This document shows, in pieces, positions 7,146-14,735 of a stretch of DNA of 19,758 bases (its first letter is position 1; every line of letters starts with the position of its first letter). Location of the stretch: assembly GCA_900553065.1 (NCBI GenBank), contig USBZ01000034.1, positions 1 to 19,758 of the forward strand, written 5' to 3'. The translations under genes were made by a program, and so were the position numbers. The notes beneath the pieces were generated by a model. That model saw only the letters and a list, made by a program, of their open reading frames with translations, ran no database searches and was not told the origin of the DNA. Source of the stretch: an uncultured Desulfovibrio sp. Its GTDB lineage: Bacteria; Desulfobacterota; Desulfovibrionia; Desulfovibrionales; Desulfovibrionaceae.

Positions 7146-7709
7146 TCAGTTCGGCATATTGAAGATGATGGGCGGCTTTCTGGTGCAGGGCGGCACTTTG
7201 ACGGCCGCATAGCCCATGCTCAGCGTGGAAACGAGATGGAACGAGGCGGGAACGTGATGCTCCTTCTTGAAGTCTTCCTCATCCAGCAGCACGTTGGCAA
7301 ATCCGATCCAGCAGCTTCCAATGCCTTCGCTTTCGGCCGCCAGCATGAGGTTGCCGGCCGCCAGCGTGCAGTCGTAGACATGCCAGGGAGAACGCTCGTC
7401 CCCGTAGATGACGACGACCGTACCGGCATGATTGAAGATATGGTACTGCTCATTCTTCAGCCAGGACTCATACTGGGCGAACTCCGGATACCGGGCGGGC
7501 TCACTCAGAATCTTCTGTTTGATGCGCTCAGAAAGCGTGTCTATTTCCTTTCTGTCCTGAAGAATCACGAAGCCCCAGGGTTCCATGCCCGAACCGGTGG
7601 GAGCCTTGACGGCGAGGCCGAGCAGCTTTTCCAGAACACTTTTTTCAATGGGATCCTTTGTATAGGCCCGAATGCTTCGTCTTTGTTCAATGGCGGAAAC
7701 AACGTCCAT
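7146..7709 (-). CDS. Nitroreductase-family FMN oxidoreductase
   Basis: These flavoproteins use NAD(P)H to reduce nitro-aromatics, quinones or other acceptors. The 187-residue product has the family features: QRRSIRAYTKDPI (8-20) for FMN phosphate binding, KAPTGSGMEPWGFVIL (35-50), and the ESEGIGSCWIGF motif of the second FMN-binding segment near residues 130-141. AGGAG is placed correctly before the ATG at 7709. The gene sits between the secreted HbpS-like gene and aor on the same strand, but hairpins with T-runs on both sides suggest a separate transcript. The true substrate cannot be told from sequence. Confidence 0.88.
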   Translation of the reverse strand: MDVVSAIEQRRSIRAYTKDPIEKSVLEKLLGLAVKAPTGSGMEPWGFVILQDRKEIDTLSERIKQKILSEPARYPEFAQYESWLKNEQYHIFNHAGTVVVIYGDERSPWHVYDCTLAAGNLMLAAESEGIGSCWIGFANVLLDEEDFKKEHHVPASFHLVSTLSMGYAAVKVPPCTRKPPIIFNMPN

Positions 7710-7740
7710 GCCGAGCTCCTGTCGGAAGCGTGGTGCTCCC

Positions 7741-7777
7741 GGAAAATAAAAGGGCGGATGTCGGAAGCATCCGCCCT
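7741..7777 (-). terminator. Intrinsic terminator of the HbpS-like gene
   Basis: On the - strand AGGGCGGATG (7768-7777) pairs perfectly with CATCCGCCCT (7751-7760) around a 7-base loop, followed by TTTATTTTCC. This is a clear rho-independent terminator, 56 bases after the HbpS-like stop codon. Confidence 0.85.
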
Positions 7778-7833
7778 GAAAGTGGAAGGCGACGGAGTTG
7801 CCGGAACAGCCGACAGGTCGCGCCCTCGGAAAA

Positions 7834-8328
7834 TTACTTGTTCAGAGCTTCCACGCCGGCCTTGGCCACGTTGGTGTCTTCCTGCACGGTGCCGCCGCTC
7901 ACGCCGATGGCGCCCACGATGACGCCGTTCTTGTCCTTGAGCAGTTCGCCGCCGCCGAAGATGACGAGGCCGTTGTTGGTCACTTCAATGCCGTACAGTT
8001 CGCCGCCGGGCTGGGAGGCGGCGCCGAGCTCGGCGCTGGACATGTTGAACATACGGGCGGTTTTTGCCTTCTTCATGGACACGTCGATGCTGCCGAGGAA
8101 GGCGCCGTCCATGCGGCAGAAGGCCTTGAGATTGCCGCCGGCGTCAATGACGGTGATGTTCATGGGAACGCCCTGCTTCTTGGCGAAGGCAAGCGCGCCG
8201 TCCACGACTTTCTGAGCCTGTTCAAGAGTCAGGTCACCGGGAAGCTGCAGTTTGCTGGTATCAACGGCTGCGGAAGCAGGGGCGACCAGAGCGGCCAGAA
8301 GAGCGCAGGTGAGAAGTATGCGACGCAT
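7834..8328 (-). CDS. Secreted HbpS/GlcG-family (DUF336) protein
   Basis: The 164-residue product begins with a clear signal peptide (MRRILLTCALLAALVAPASA, cut after Ala20), so it is exported to the periplasm. The mature part is one HbpS/GlcG domain: LTLEQAQKVVDGALAFAKK, VIDAGGNLKAFCRMDGA, an IFGGGELL stretch and AIGVSGGTVQEDTNVAKAG. Streptomyces HbpS binds haem and senses redox stress; other family members accompany glycolate or propanediol genes and have no settled function. The frame could be extended to 8376, but the ATG at 8328 is followed at once by the signal peptide, and GGAG lies eight bases upstream. It is divergent from the Fe-ADH gene, sharing its long AT-rich upstream region. No haem-ligand assignment is attempted. 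Confidence 0.85.
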   Translation of the reverse strand: MRRILLTCALLAALVAPASAAVDTSKLQLPGDLTLEQAQKVVDGALAFAKKQGVPMNITVIDAGGNLKAFCRMDGAFLGSIDVSMKKAKTARMFNMSSAELGAASQPGGELYGIEVTNNGLVIFGGGELLKDKNGVIVGAIGVSGGTVQEDTNVAKAGVEALNK

Positions 8329-8358
8329 GATCCTATCTCCATGTTTTTCAGAAGGCAT

Positions 8359-8378
8359 ATATGGCGGGAATGCCATAT
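8359..8378. promoter_or_regulatory. Palindrome upstream of the HbpS-like gene
   Basis: ATATGGC (8359-8365) and GCCATAT (8372-8378) are perfect 7-base arms separated by six bases, 31 bases upstream of the HbpS-like start codon. The position and two-fold symmetry fit an operator or promoter-overlapping regulator site. No regulator is encoded in the window. Confidence 0.35.
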
Positions 8379-8415
8379 GCGCGTTTCCGGTTTGTTTTCT
8401 TATAGCTCAGCGTAT

Positions 8416-8446
8416 GGCCCCTTTCAAGGGTCGCGGGCCGTTTTTT
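8416..8446 (+). terminator. Orphan terminator-like hairpin on the + strand
   Basis: GGCCC (8416-8420) pairs with GGGCC (8435-8439), followed by G and TTTTTT (8441-8446). The intervening CCTTTCAAGGG can pair internally as an alternative. No + strand gene lies upstream (the HbpS-like gene is on the - strand), so it would end either a small unannotated transcript or a read-through transcript heading toward adh. Confidence 0.4.
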
Positions 8447-8691
8447 CAGAGAGAACCGGACGAGGATGCCTCCGGGGCGGTGAAGAGAGCAGGAGAAGTG
8501 CGATGTGTTTCCGTTGCTTTTATATTATTAATATAGAGATAGGCCTTGCTTCTTACGTCATGAAAGGGAATGTGCAATACAGGACTATATTTTTTATTAG
8601 TAATTTCCAATGATTACAGGTTTGAACATGGAAAAGAGGGGAGGAATGTTCCGAACACCACGAATGGGAACAAGGGAAGAGCAGGAAGAAT

Positions 8692-8806
8692 AATTTTGAA
8701 ATAGAATTTTGAAATGAAATGGGAAAAGTTTGAAAAAATAATGTTATATTTTTTTATAACATATTGTAATTATTGATTATTTATGAGATTGAATTTTGAA
8801 ATGAAA
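8692..8806. repeat. Direct repeats GAATTTTGAAATGAAA upstream of adh
   Basis: The 16-base word GAATTTTGAAATGAAA occurs exactly at 8704-8719 and 8791-8806. A partial copy, AATTTTGAAAT, lies at 8692-8702. The first two copies start 13 bases apart at their common AATTTT, the third 87 bases later. They lie upstream of the -35 element of adh and could be activator or repressor sites. Confidence 0.6.
8741..8762. promoter_or_regulatory. 22-bp palindrome upstream of adh
   Basis: ATGTTATA (8741-8748) and TATAACAT (8755-8762) are perfect 8-base arms around six T. The total length is like CRP/FNR-family operators, but the arm sequence and spacing match neither the TGTGA-N6-TCACA nor the Rex consensus as I know them. 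It lies between the direct repeats. Confidence 0.45.
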
Positions 8807-8834
8807 AAGTTCTTTTTTTATTTTTTCAGAATCT

Positions 8835-8863
8835 TTGACTTTTTCGCCGCGCTGCCGTAGGAC
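8835..8863 (+). promoter_or_regulatory. Candidate sigma-70 promoter of adh
   Basis: TTGACT (8835-8840) is a good -35 element and is followed after 17 bases by TAGGAC (8858-8863), a weak -10. The start site would be near 8870, giving a leader of about 50 bases with AAGGAG at 8908-8913. The weak -10 fits a promoter that needs an activator. Confidence 0.4.
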
Positions 8864-8918
8864 AAATACAGTACAAGTCTCTTATCCTTTCGCTAAGTAA
8901 TGCTATCAAGGAGTTACT

Positions 8919-10118
8919 ATGAGCACTGATGTCAAATGCATGTACCAGGGACAGATTACTTCCTTCTTTATTCCTACTGTGACTCTCGTTGGTCCCAACT
9001 GCAGTAAGGAAATTCCCAACCGCCTGAAGAGCCTTGGAGCCAAGCATCCTCTTATAGTAACTGACAAGGGTATCGTTGCCTGCGGTATCCTCAAGCAGAT
9101 TACTGACATTCTGGATGAAGGCGGCGTAACGTATGTTGTCTTTGACGGCGCTGTTCCGAACCCCACCGATCAGAATGTGCATGACGCTGCTGACGTTTAT
9201 AAGGAAAACGGCTGCGACAGCCTCATCACCCTCGGTGGCGGCAGCTCTCATGACTGCGGCAAGGGCGTCGGCTTCCTCGTCAGCAACGGCGGCAAGATTC
9301 AGGACTATGAAGGCGTGGACAAGTCCAGCAAGCCCTTCCCTCCCTACATTGCCGTGAACACCACCGCCGGTACCGCTTCGGAAATGACCCGCTTCTGCAT
9401 CATCACCGACGTGGCCCGCAAGGTTAAGATGGCCATCGTTGACTGGCGCTGCACTCCCAGCGTCGCCATCGACGACCCCGTCCTCATGATGGGCATGCCG
9501 CCTTCGCTCACCGCCGCCACCGGTATGGACGCTCTGACCCACGCCGTGGAAGCCTATGTTTCCACCGCCGCTACGCCCATGACCGACGCCTGCGCTGAAA
9601 AGGCCATCGAATTCATCAACCGTTATCTGCGCCGCGCCGTGGCCAACGGTCAGGACAAGGAAGCCCGCGAAGGTATGTGCTATGCCCAGTACCTTGCCGG
9701 TATGGCCTTCAACAACGCCAGCCTCGGCCACGTCCATGCCATGGCTCACCAGCTGGGCGGCTTCTACAACCTGCCTCACGGCGAATGCAACGCCATCCTG
9801 CTGCCCTACGTCTGCGAATACAACCTCATCGCTGCCCGCCGTCGTTTCGGCCGCATCGCCAAGCTGCTCGGCGAACGCACCGAAAGCTACACCGCCAACG
9901 AATCTGCTGAAGCCGCCGTCAAGGCCATCCGTCAGCTGTCCCGCGACGTGAACATCCCCGAAGGTCTCATCGCTCTCGGCAAGAAGTACGGCAAGGAAGT
10001 GCGCGAGGAAGACATTCCGATCATGACCGCCAACGCTCAGAAGGACGCCTGTGGTCTGACCAATCCTCGTACGATGACCGACGCTGCCGTGGCGGCCATC
10101 TACAAGAAGGCTCTGTAA
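8919..10118 (+). CDS. adh: Iron-containing (group III) alcohol dehydrogenase
   Basis: This NAD(P)-linked enzyme interconverts primary alcohols and aldehydes in the cytoplasm. The 399-residue protein has the family layout: GGGSSHDCGKG (106-116) for nucleotide binding, then metal ligands D204 and H208 (TGMDALTHAVEAY), H273 and H287 (LPHGECN), spaced as in FucO-like enzymes. AAGGAG at 8908-8913 gives a strong start at 8919. Codons strongly favour C-ending forms (GCC, AAC, CTC), more than in neighbouring genes, which together with the AT-rich upstream region suggests very high expression, as described for the main Fe-ADH of Desulfovibrio. It stands alone, with a terminator at 10179-10223. Ethanol/acetaldehyde is the likeliest couple; acetaldehyde from the deoxyadenosine branch of the nearby shunt is a possible source (inference). 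Confidence 0.93.
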   Translation: MSTDVKCMYQGQITSFFIPTVTLVGPNCSKEIPNRLKSLGAKHPLIVTDKGIVACGILKQITDILDEGGVTYVVFDGAVPNPTDQNVHDAADVYKENGCDSLITLGGGSSHDCGKGVGFLVSNGGKIQDYEGVDKSSKPFPPYIAVNTTAGTASEMTRFCIITDVARKVKMAIVDWRCTPSVAIDDPVLMMGMPPSLTAATGMDALTHAVEAYVSTAATPMTDACAEKAIEFINRYLRRAVANGQDKEAREGMCYAQYLAGMAFNNASLGHVHAMAHQLGGFYNLPHGECNAILLPYVCEYNLIAARRRFGRIAKLLGERTESYTANESAEAAVKAIRQLSRDVNIPEGLIALGKKYGKEVREEDIPIMTANAQKDACGLTNPRTMTDAAVAAIYKKAL

Positions 10119-10134
10119 GAGCGGCCTGACATGA

Positions 10135-10155
10135 TGCCGGAGCCCGGCTCCGGCA
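10135..10155 (+). repeat. GC-rich palindrome after adh
   Basis: TGCCGGAGCC (10135-10144) and GGCTCCGGCA (10146-10155) are perfect reverse complements around one base, starting 16 bases after the adh stop codon. No T-run follows; it may shield the mRNA 3' end ahead of the true terminator downstream. Confidence 0.45.
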
Positions 10156-10178
10156 CCTTCCGGTACATCCCTCCCTGC

Positions 10179-10223
10179 AACAGGCGCGTATGGTCGGCAT
10201 GCGCGCCTGTTCTCATGTTTTTT
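10179..10223 (+). terminator. Intrinsic terminator of adh
   Basis: AACAGGCGCG (10179-10188) pairs perfectly with CGCGCCTGTT (10202-10211), and TTTTTT follows at 10218-10223. The rest of the 343-base gap to the next gene (10119-10461) holds this hairpin, the palindrome at 10135, the terminator at 10401, and nothing else that I can support. Confidence 0.75.
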
Positions 10224-10400
10224 CCCTACCTGAGATGCCCTGTCTGCCGGATGTCCGGATTTTCTTACGGTTTTGTTTTTGCATCCGCTTCAGGAATGCG
10301 TCATGGCCGGGCAGAGACCGCCATCAGTTCATGGGCCAGCGGCAGCTTTTTTGCGAGGGCAGAGGAGTTCGTCCGGCTCACGTTTTTCAACGATGGTCAT

Positions 10401-10434
10401 AAAAAATGCCGTCCTTTGCGGGACGGCATTTTTT
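10401..10434. terminator. Bidirectional intrinsic terminator
   Basis: AAAAAATGCCGTCC (10401-10414) and GGACGGCATTTTTT (10421-10434) are perfect reverse complements with a 6-base loop. With A6 on one side and T6 on the other, it ends transcripts in both directions. On the - strand it closes the hypA-hypB-folC-selA-aminopeptidase run; on the + strand it backs up the adh terminator. Confidence 0.9.
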
Positions 10435-10461
10435 CATGCGATGGAATCCGTAAAGCTTTGT

Positions 10462-11847
10462 CTACTTCGCTTCAATGAACGCCTGATAGGCGAGCTTGGC
10501 GGAGTAGATGTCCGGCACGGAGGAAAGCTCGAAGGGGCTGTGCATGCCGAGAAGAGCAGGACCTGCATCCACCACGTCCATGCCGTAGGCGGCAAGGAAG
10601 AGCGCCACGGTACCGCCGCCGCCCACGTCCACCTTGCCAAGTTCGGCCATCTGCCACGGGATGTTCCTGGCGTCGAGCACGCCGCGCATCCAGCCCAGAT
10701 ATTCGGGATGGGCGTCGTTGGCGCCGTACTTGCCGCGGGAGCCGGTGAACTTGCAGAAGGCCACGCCGTATCCGAAGAAGGCGGAGTTCTTGAGTTCGTG
10801 GCGGTCCTGCCAGTCGGGATCCACGGCGGCGTGCACGTCGCCGGAGAGAGCCTTCGTGTTCATCATGATTTTGCGGAACGGCGTTTCCGGTTCCCAGGAT
10901 GCCGCCATGTCTTCCACGCAGTACTGGAAGAAGCGGGAGCTTGCGCCGGTGGAACCGTCGGAGCCGATTTCTTCCTTGTCCCAGAAGATGAGGCAGCTCG
11001 TATATTCCGGATCCTCGGCGTCGAGCAGGGCGCGGAGAGCCGTGTAGACGCAGATGCGGTCGTCCTGGCCGTAGCCGCCGACGATGCCCTTGTCGAGGCC
11101 CACATAGCGGGCCGGACCGGCAGGCACGGCCTCAAGTTCGGCCGAGATGAGGTCGTCTTCGCGGATGCCGTACTTTTCGTTGAGCAGCTGAAGAATGCGG
11201 GTCTTTACGGCGTCCTTGGGAGCCTTGTCTTCGCCGTTTTCCTCGTCGGCGAGCACGGGCTCATGGCCGAGAATGATGTTGAGCTTTTCGGCGTCGAAGG
11301 CGTCGGACAGCTTGAGTCCGGCGTCCTTGTGGGCAAGATGGGGCAGAAGATCGGCAATGGTGAAGACGGGTTCGCTTTCCTGTTCGCCGAGGCAGACGCG
11401 GATGCTTTCGCCGTCGGCCTTCACGATCACGCCGTGTATGGCAAGCGGACGGGCAAACCACTGATACTTGCGCAGACCGCCGTAGTAGTGGGTCTTGGCC
11501 TGTCCGACGCCGACCTGCTCCATGAGGGGGCGCTGCTTGAAGTCGAGTCTCGGGCTGTCGGTATGGGCGCTGATGAGGCGGATGCCTTCGGCAAGAGGTC
11601 TGCGGCCTTTGCGGGCCACGAAGACGGCCTTGCCGTGCAGTGCCTGCCAGCCTTTATCCGTGCCGAAACCCTCGGTATAGCCGGCCTTTTCCAGACGTTC
11701 GATAACGCCGGATACGGCTTCGCGTTCGGTCTTGCAGTCGGAAATGAAGCGGATGTAGTCGTCCGCCAGAGCCGACATGGCCTGACGGTGTTCGTCCGAG
11801 CGGTAGATTTCCCAGCCGGACTTGGGAGAAGAGGCGAGTTCGTCCAT
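10462..11847 (-). CDS. M18-family aminopeptidase
   Basis: M18 enzymes are cytoplasmic two-zinc aminopeptidases that remove N-terminal residues, often acidic ones, and form large tetrahedral complexes. The 461-residue length fits. Zinc and catalytic motifs are visible in order: AHTDSPRLDFK (94-104, His95 and Asp97), WDKEEIGSDGSTGA with the catalytic Glu pair in mid-protein, a DVHAAVDP stretch, and GMHSPFE with the last zinc histidine (His436). The ATG at 11847 has a GAGG-type site upstream. The gene is last in a - strand run, 59 bases after selA, and is followed by the bidirectional terminator. No direct link to selenium or hydrogenase maturation is evident; a housekeeping role is likely. Confidence 0.92.
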   Translation of the reverse strand: MDELASSPKSGWEIYRSDEHRQAMSALADDYIRFISDCKTEREAVSGVIERLEKAGYTEGFGTDKGWQALHGKAVFVARKGRRPLAEGIRLISAHTDSPRLDFKQRPLMEQVGVGQAKTHYYGGLRKYQWFARPLAIHGVIVKADGESIRVCLGEQESEPVFTIADLLPHLAHKDAGLKLSDAFDAEKLNIILGHEPVLADEENGEDKAPKDAVKTRILQLLNEKYGIREDDLISAELEAVPAGPARYVGLDKGIVGGYGQDDRICVYTALRALLDAEDPEYTSCLIFWDKEEIGSDGSTGASSRFFQYCVEDMAASWEPETPFRKIMMNTKALSGDVHAAVDPDWQDRHELKNSAFFGYGVAFCKFTGSRGKYGANDAHPEYLGWMRGVLDARNIPWQMAELGKVDVGGGGTVALFLAAYGMDVVDAGPALLGMHSPFELSSVPDIYSAKLAYQAFIEAK

Positions 11848-11906
11848 GATGACCTCGTATATTGATGAAGGTGTTGCTGTGGAACGGCGGCTCAGGGTCG
11901 GAACTA

Positions 11907-13307
11907 TCAGTCGTCCTGCTTCTGCAGGGCTTCCTTCAGAACCCTTGCCGCGTCATGAAAGTCTTCCTCCTCCAGCGTGCGGGGGTCAAGCTGGAAACAG
12001 GGATCTTCCAGTCTGCCCACGAGCGGAGGTTCCGTGCTCAGAAGACGTTTTTTCAGCCGTGCAGCTGACAGGCGTTCCGGCCGCACGCAGACCAGCGTGG
12101 TGGGCATGCCCTGTTCGGGGAAGGAGCCTCCGCCCACGCGGGAGAAATCGTTTTTCAGGGTGCATTCCGCCAGTCCGGCGAGCTCGGCGGCCAGAATGCC
12201 GCGCAGCGTTTCGGCCCGGGCAAGAAGCGTGTCGGCGCTCATGCTCAGGCGGCGTACCGTGGGAATGCGGCGGCGGGCCTCTTCCGGATCACGGTACAGA
12301 CGGAGCGTGGCCTCCAGAGCTGCCAGCGTGAGCTTGTCGCAGCGCAGGGCGCGCAGAAGCTGATTTTTCTTCATCTGGTCGACGTAGGCCTTTTTGCCCA
12401 CGATGATGCCGGCCTGCGGGCCGCCGAGCACCTTGTCGCCGGAAAAGGTGACTACGTCCGTTCCCTGACGCAGCACTTCCGGCACCGTGGGTTCGTCATG
12501 CAGTCCCCAGCGGGAGAAGTCCATCAGGCTGCCGCTGCCGAGATCCTCCAGCAGCGGAAGATCGTGGGCATGGGCCAGATCGGCCAGCTCCGCAGCCGGA
12601 ACGGAGGAATGGAACCCTATGATGCGGTAGTTGGAAGGGTGCACCCAGAGCACGGCGCGGGTCTGATCCGACAACGCCTTTTCATAGTCGGCAAGATGGG
12701 TGCGGTTGGTGGTTCCCACTTCCCGCAGGGTGGCCCCGCTGCGCTCCATGACGTCGGGAATGCGGAAGCTTCCGCCTATTTCCACAAGCTGTCCGCGGGA
12801 GAGAATGACTTCTCCTCCCTTGCACAGCGTGTCGAGCATGAGCAGCACGGCGGCGGCATTGTTGTTTACCACGAGGGCGGCTTCGGCGCCGGTCAGCTCG
12901 CACAGCAGCTCTTCCACCAGACTGATGCGGCTGCCGCGCTCTCCGGTTTCAAGATTGAACTCCAGATTGCTGTAGCCGGAGGCGGCGATGCGTACGGCCT
13001 CCTGCGCCTCTTCGGCCAGAACGGAGCGACCGAGATTGGTATGAACCACCACGCCCGCGCCGTTGATCACGCGTCTGAACCTGGGTTTTTCCTTCTGCTT
13101 GACGGCCAGAGTCAGACGGTTCTGCACGGCCTCGGGCGAAAGTTCGGAGGCGTCCGTGATGCGTGCGGCCCGGATGTCTTCCCGCAGATCGTCAAGAACG
13201 GCGCGGCAGCATTCCAGAAGCACGCCGTGCGGCATATGGGAAAAGCGTTCTTCCAGCCAGTGCAGGCAGAAATCCACCGAGGGAAGGTGTCGGAATAGTG
13301 ACGACAT
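11907..13307 (-). CDS. selA: L-seryl-tRNA(Sec) selenium transferase (selenocysteine synthase)
   Basis: SelA is a PLP enzyme that converts Ser-tRNA(Sec) to Sec-tRNA(Sec) using selenophosphate. The 466-residue protein has the normal length and motifs: an N-terminal tRNA-binding helical domain (1-75), INGAGVVVHTNLGRS (81-95), VVNNNAAAVLL (146-156) and the PLP lysine K292 within TFSGDKVLGGPQAG (287-300). GGGAG lies just upstream of the ATG at 13307. Its presence shows the organism decodes UGA as selenocysteine, so selB, selD and selC should exist elsewhere; none is in this window and I saw no selenocysteine-type in-frame TGA in the genes here. Clustering with hypA/hypB may reflect a NiFeSe hydrogenase (inference). 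Confidence 0.96.
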   Translation of the reverse strand: MSSLFRHLPSVDFCLHWLEERFSHMPHGVLLECCRAVLDDLREDIRAARITDASELSPEAVQNRLTLAVKQKEKPRFRRVINGAGVVVHTNLGRSVLAEEAQEAVRIAASGYSNLEFNLETGERGSRISLVEELLCELTGAEAALVVNNNAAAVLLMLDTLCKGGEVILSRGQLVEIGGSFRIPDVMERSGATLREVGTTNRTHLADYEKALSDQTRAVLWVHPSNYRIIGFHSSVPAAELADLAHAHDLPLLEDLGSGSLMDFSRWGLHDEPTVPEVLRQGTDVVTFSGDKVLGGPQAGIIVGKKAYVDQMKKNQLLRALRCDKLTLAALEATLRLYRDPEEARRRIPTVRRLSMSADTLLARAETLRGILAAELAGLAECTLKNDFSRVGGGSFPEQGMPTTLVCVRPERLSAARLKKRLLSTEPPLVGRLEDPCFQLDPRTLEEEDFHDAARVLKEALQKQDD

Positions 13308-13370
13308 GGCATCTCCCGTTCCGACGGCAGCGCGTCGGGACTTGTCTTGAGGGCGGCTCGGGCCCGTCGT

Positions 13371-14735
13371 TCAGATGGCCTGTCTTGCCGGTTCGAGCAG
13401 CGAGGGCCACATTTCAAAGACTTCCGAAAGAAGATAGAGCGATCCGCAGACAAGCACGGGCTTTTCTCCCGCAGCCGCCTGCGCATGGCGTATGGCGTAT
13501 TCCAGCGAGTCCGCAGCCGCGGCACGGCTTCCGAGCAGCGCCGCCAGATCGTCGGCCGACGCCGCTCTCGGATTATCCTTGATGGCGGGGACGAAAAGCG
13601 GAACGTTTCCGGAGAGCTGGAGCACAAGCTGCGTGAGCTTTTCCGGCTGCTTGTCGGCAAGGCAGGAAAAGACGACGGCGCCGGGGCGCTCTTCTTCATG
13701 CATCTGGTCAACGGCTTTGAGAAGCGCCGTCATGCCGTGAGGATTGTGCGCGCCGTCCAGCCACATGGCGGGATGCGTCTTTCCTGCGGGCACGAACTGC
13801 AGCCTGCCGGGAATGAAGGCGCGGCGCAGGCCGAGGGCGATGGTACGCCTGTCGGTTTTCCAGTTGTGGAGGCGGCAGAGCATGACCCAGGCCAGTACGG
13901 CGGTCTGGGCATTCATGCGCTGATGCGGTCCGTGCAGACCGAGCTCAACGTCTTCCGGCAGAACGGCACATTCCTTGAGGTCGTCGGGAAGGTCTTCCCA
14001 CAGGGCCATGCCGGACCTGTTGCCGTCGCATCCTCTGGAAGAGGGGGCGCTGCACAGGGCTATGCCGTGTTCATCGGCCTTGCTGCGCAGAATGTTCCGG
14101 ACCTCTTCCTCCTGCGGAGCGCTGACGGCCACGGATACGCCTGCGCGCAGGGCATCGGACTTGTCGTCGGCAATGGCGGCGAGAGTGTCGCCGAGCACGT
14201 TCATGTGATCCATGCCTATGGGAACAAAGCACACCATGTCCACAGGCAGTGCCGTCGTGGCGTCGTAACGGCCGCCGAGTCCGGCCTCGAAGATCATGAG
14301 GTCGCTTTCGCTGGTCTGAAATGCGGAAGCCGCCATCACGGTGAGCAGCTCGAAGTAGGTGAGATCCTTTTCGGCCTGCACGGCTTCAGAGGCAAGGGCG
14401 GGCCAGACGCGCCGGGGAAGCATGGTGTGATTCTGCCGTATGCGTTCCTCAGGCCAGACGAAATGAGGCGAGGTGTACAGTCCGGCGTTCAGACCGTGGG
14501 CCATGGCTATGGACTGCAGAAAGACCGACGTCGAACCCTTACCGTTGGTGCCGACGATCTGCACGGCCGGGCAGCGGAACTTGTCGAGGCCGAGCGTGTG
14601 CAGGGCGCGCTTCATGCGGTCCAGCCCCATGTCCATGTGGAAAAGGCCCAGCGAATCCAGATGACGGATCACGTCCTCATAGGTGCGGAAGGGAGAGTCT
14701 TCGGGAAGACGGCAGCAGGCGGGAGTCTCACTCAT
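13371..14735 (-). CDS. folC: Bifunctional folylpolyglutamate synthase/dihydrofolate synthase
   Basis: FolC adds glutamate to dihydropteroate and then to reduced folates, retaining folates in the cell. The 454-residue product has the Mur-ligase-like ATP site VGTNGKGS (61-68), LYTSPHF (86-92), FEAGLGGRYDATT (149-161), GPHQRMNA (269-276) and the C-terminal LDGAHNPHG (326-334). The frame runs 32 codons upstream of the chosen ATG, but those lie inside hypB and are not FolC-like. From 14735 the start overlaps the hypB stop by eight bases, indicating translational coupling. selA follows 63 bases downstream. Its placement behind hypB is unusual for a folate gene and probably reflects operon shuffling rather than shared function. 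Confidence 0.95.
   Translation of the reverse strand: MSETPACCRLPEDSPFRTYEDVIRHLDSLGLFHMDMGLDRMKRALHTLGLDKFRCPAVQIVGTNGKGSTSVFLQSIAMAHGLNAGLYTSPHFVWPEERIRQNHTMLPRRVWPALASEAVQAEKDLTYFELLTVMAASAFQTSESDLMIFEAGLGGRYDATTALPVDMVCFVPIGMDHMNVLGDTLAAIADDKSDALRAGVSVAVSAPQEEEVRNILRSKADEHGIALCSAPSSRGCDGNRSGMALWEDLPDDLKECAVLPEDVELGLHGPHQRMNAQTAVLAWVMLCRLHNWKTDRRTIALGLRRAFIPGRLQFVPAGKTHPAMWLDGAHNPHGMTALLKAVDQMHEEERPGAVVFSCLADKQPEKLTQLVLQLSGNVPLFVPAIKDNPRAASADDLAALLGSRAAAADSLEYAIRHAQAAAGEKPVLVCGSLYLLSEVFEMWPSLLEPARQAI

Larger units (their letters stand above)
8329..8918. promoter_or_regulatory. 590-bp AT-rich intergenic region between the HbpS-like and Fe-ADH genes
   Basis: No convincing gene is found here. 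From about 8521 to 8835 the sequence is strikingly AT-rich compared with the GC-rich genes around it. It carries a perfect palindrome at 8521-8535 (7-base arms TATATTA/TAATATA), repeated TTTTGAAAT words, a second palindrome at 8741-8762 and a T-rich tract at 8812-8826. A 21-codon ATG frame at 8628-8693 has no ribosome binding site. The features are listed separately. The layout suggests a strong, regulated promoter for the downstream alcohol dehydrogenase. Confidence 0.6.

Noticed and set aside
8628..8693. 21-codon ATG frame upstream of adh as a leader peptide
   Set aside because: It has no ribosome binding site, lies upstream of the likely promoter, and has no regulatory codon run.
8741..8762. 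Assignment of the adh palindrome to Rex or CRP/FNR
   Set aside because: Arm sequence and spacing do not match the consensus sites of these regulators, so no name is given.
10273..11865. 530-codon open frame on the + strand opposite the M18 gene
   Set aside because: It runs through the bidirectional terminator at 10401-10434 and mirrors the aminopeptidase codons.
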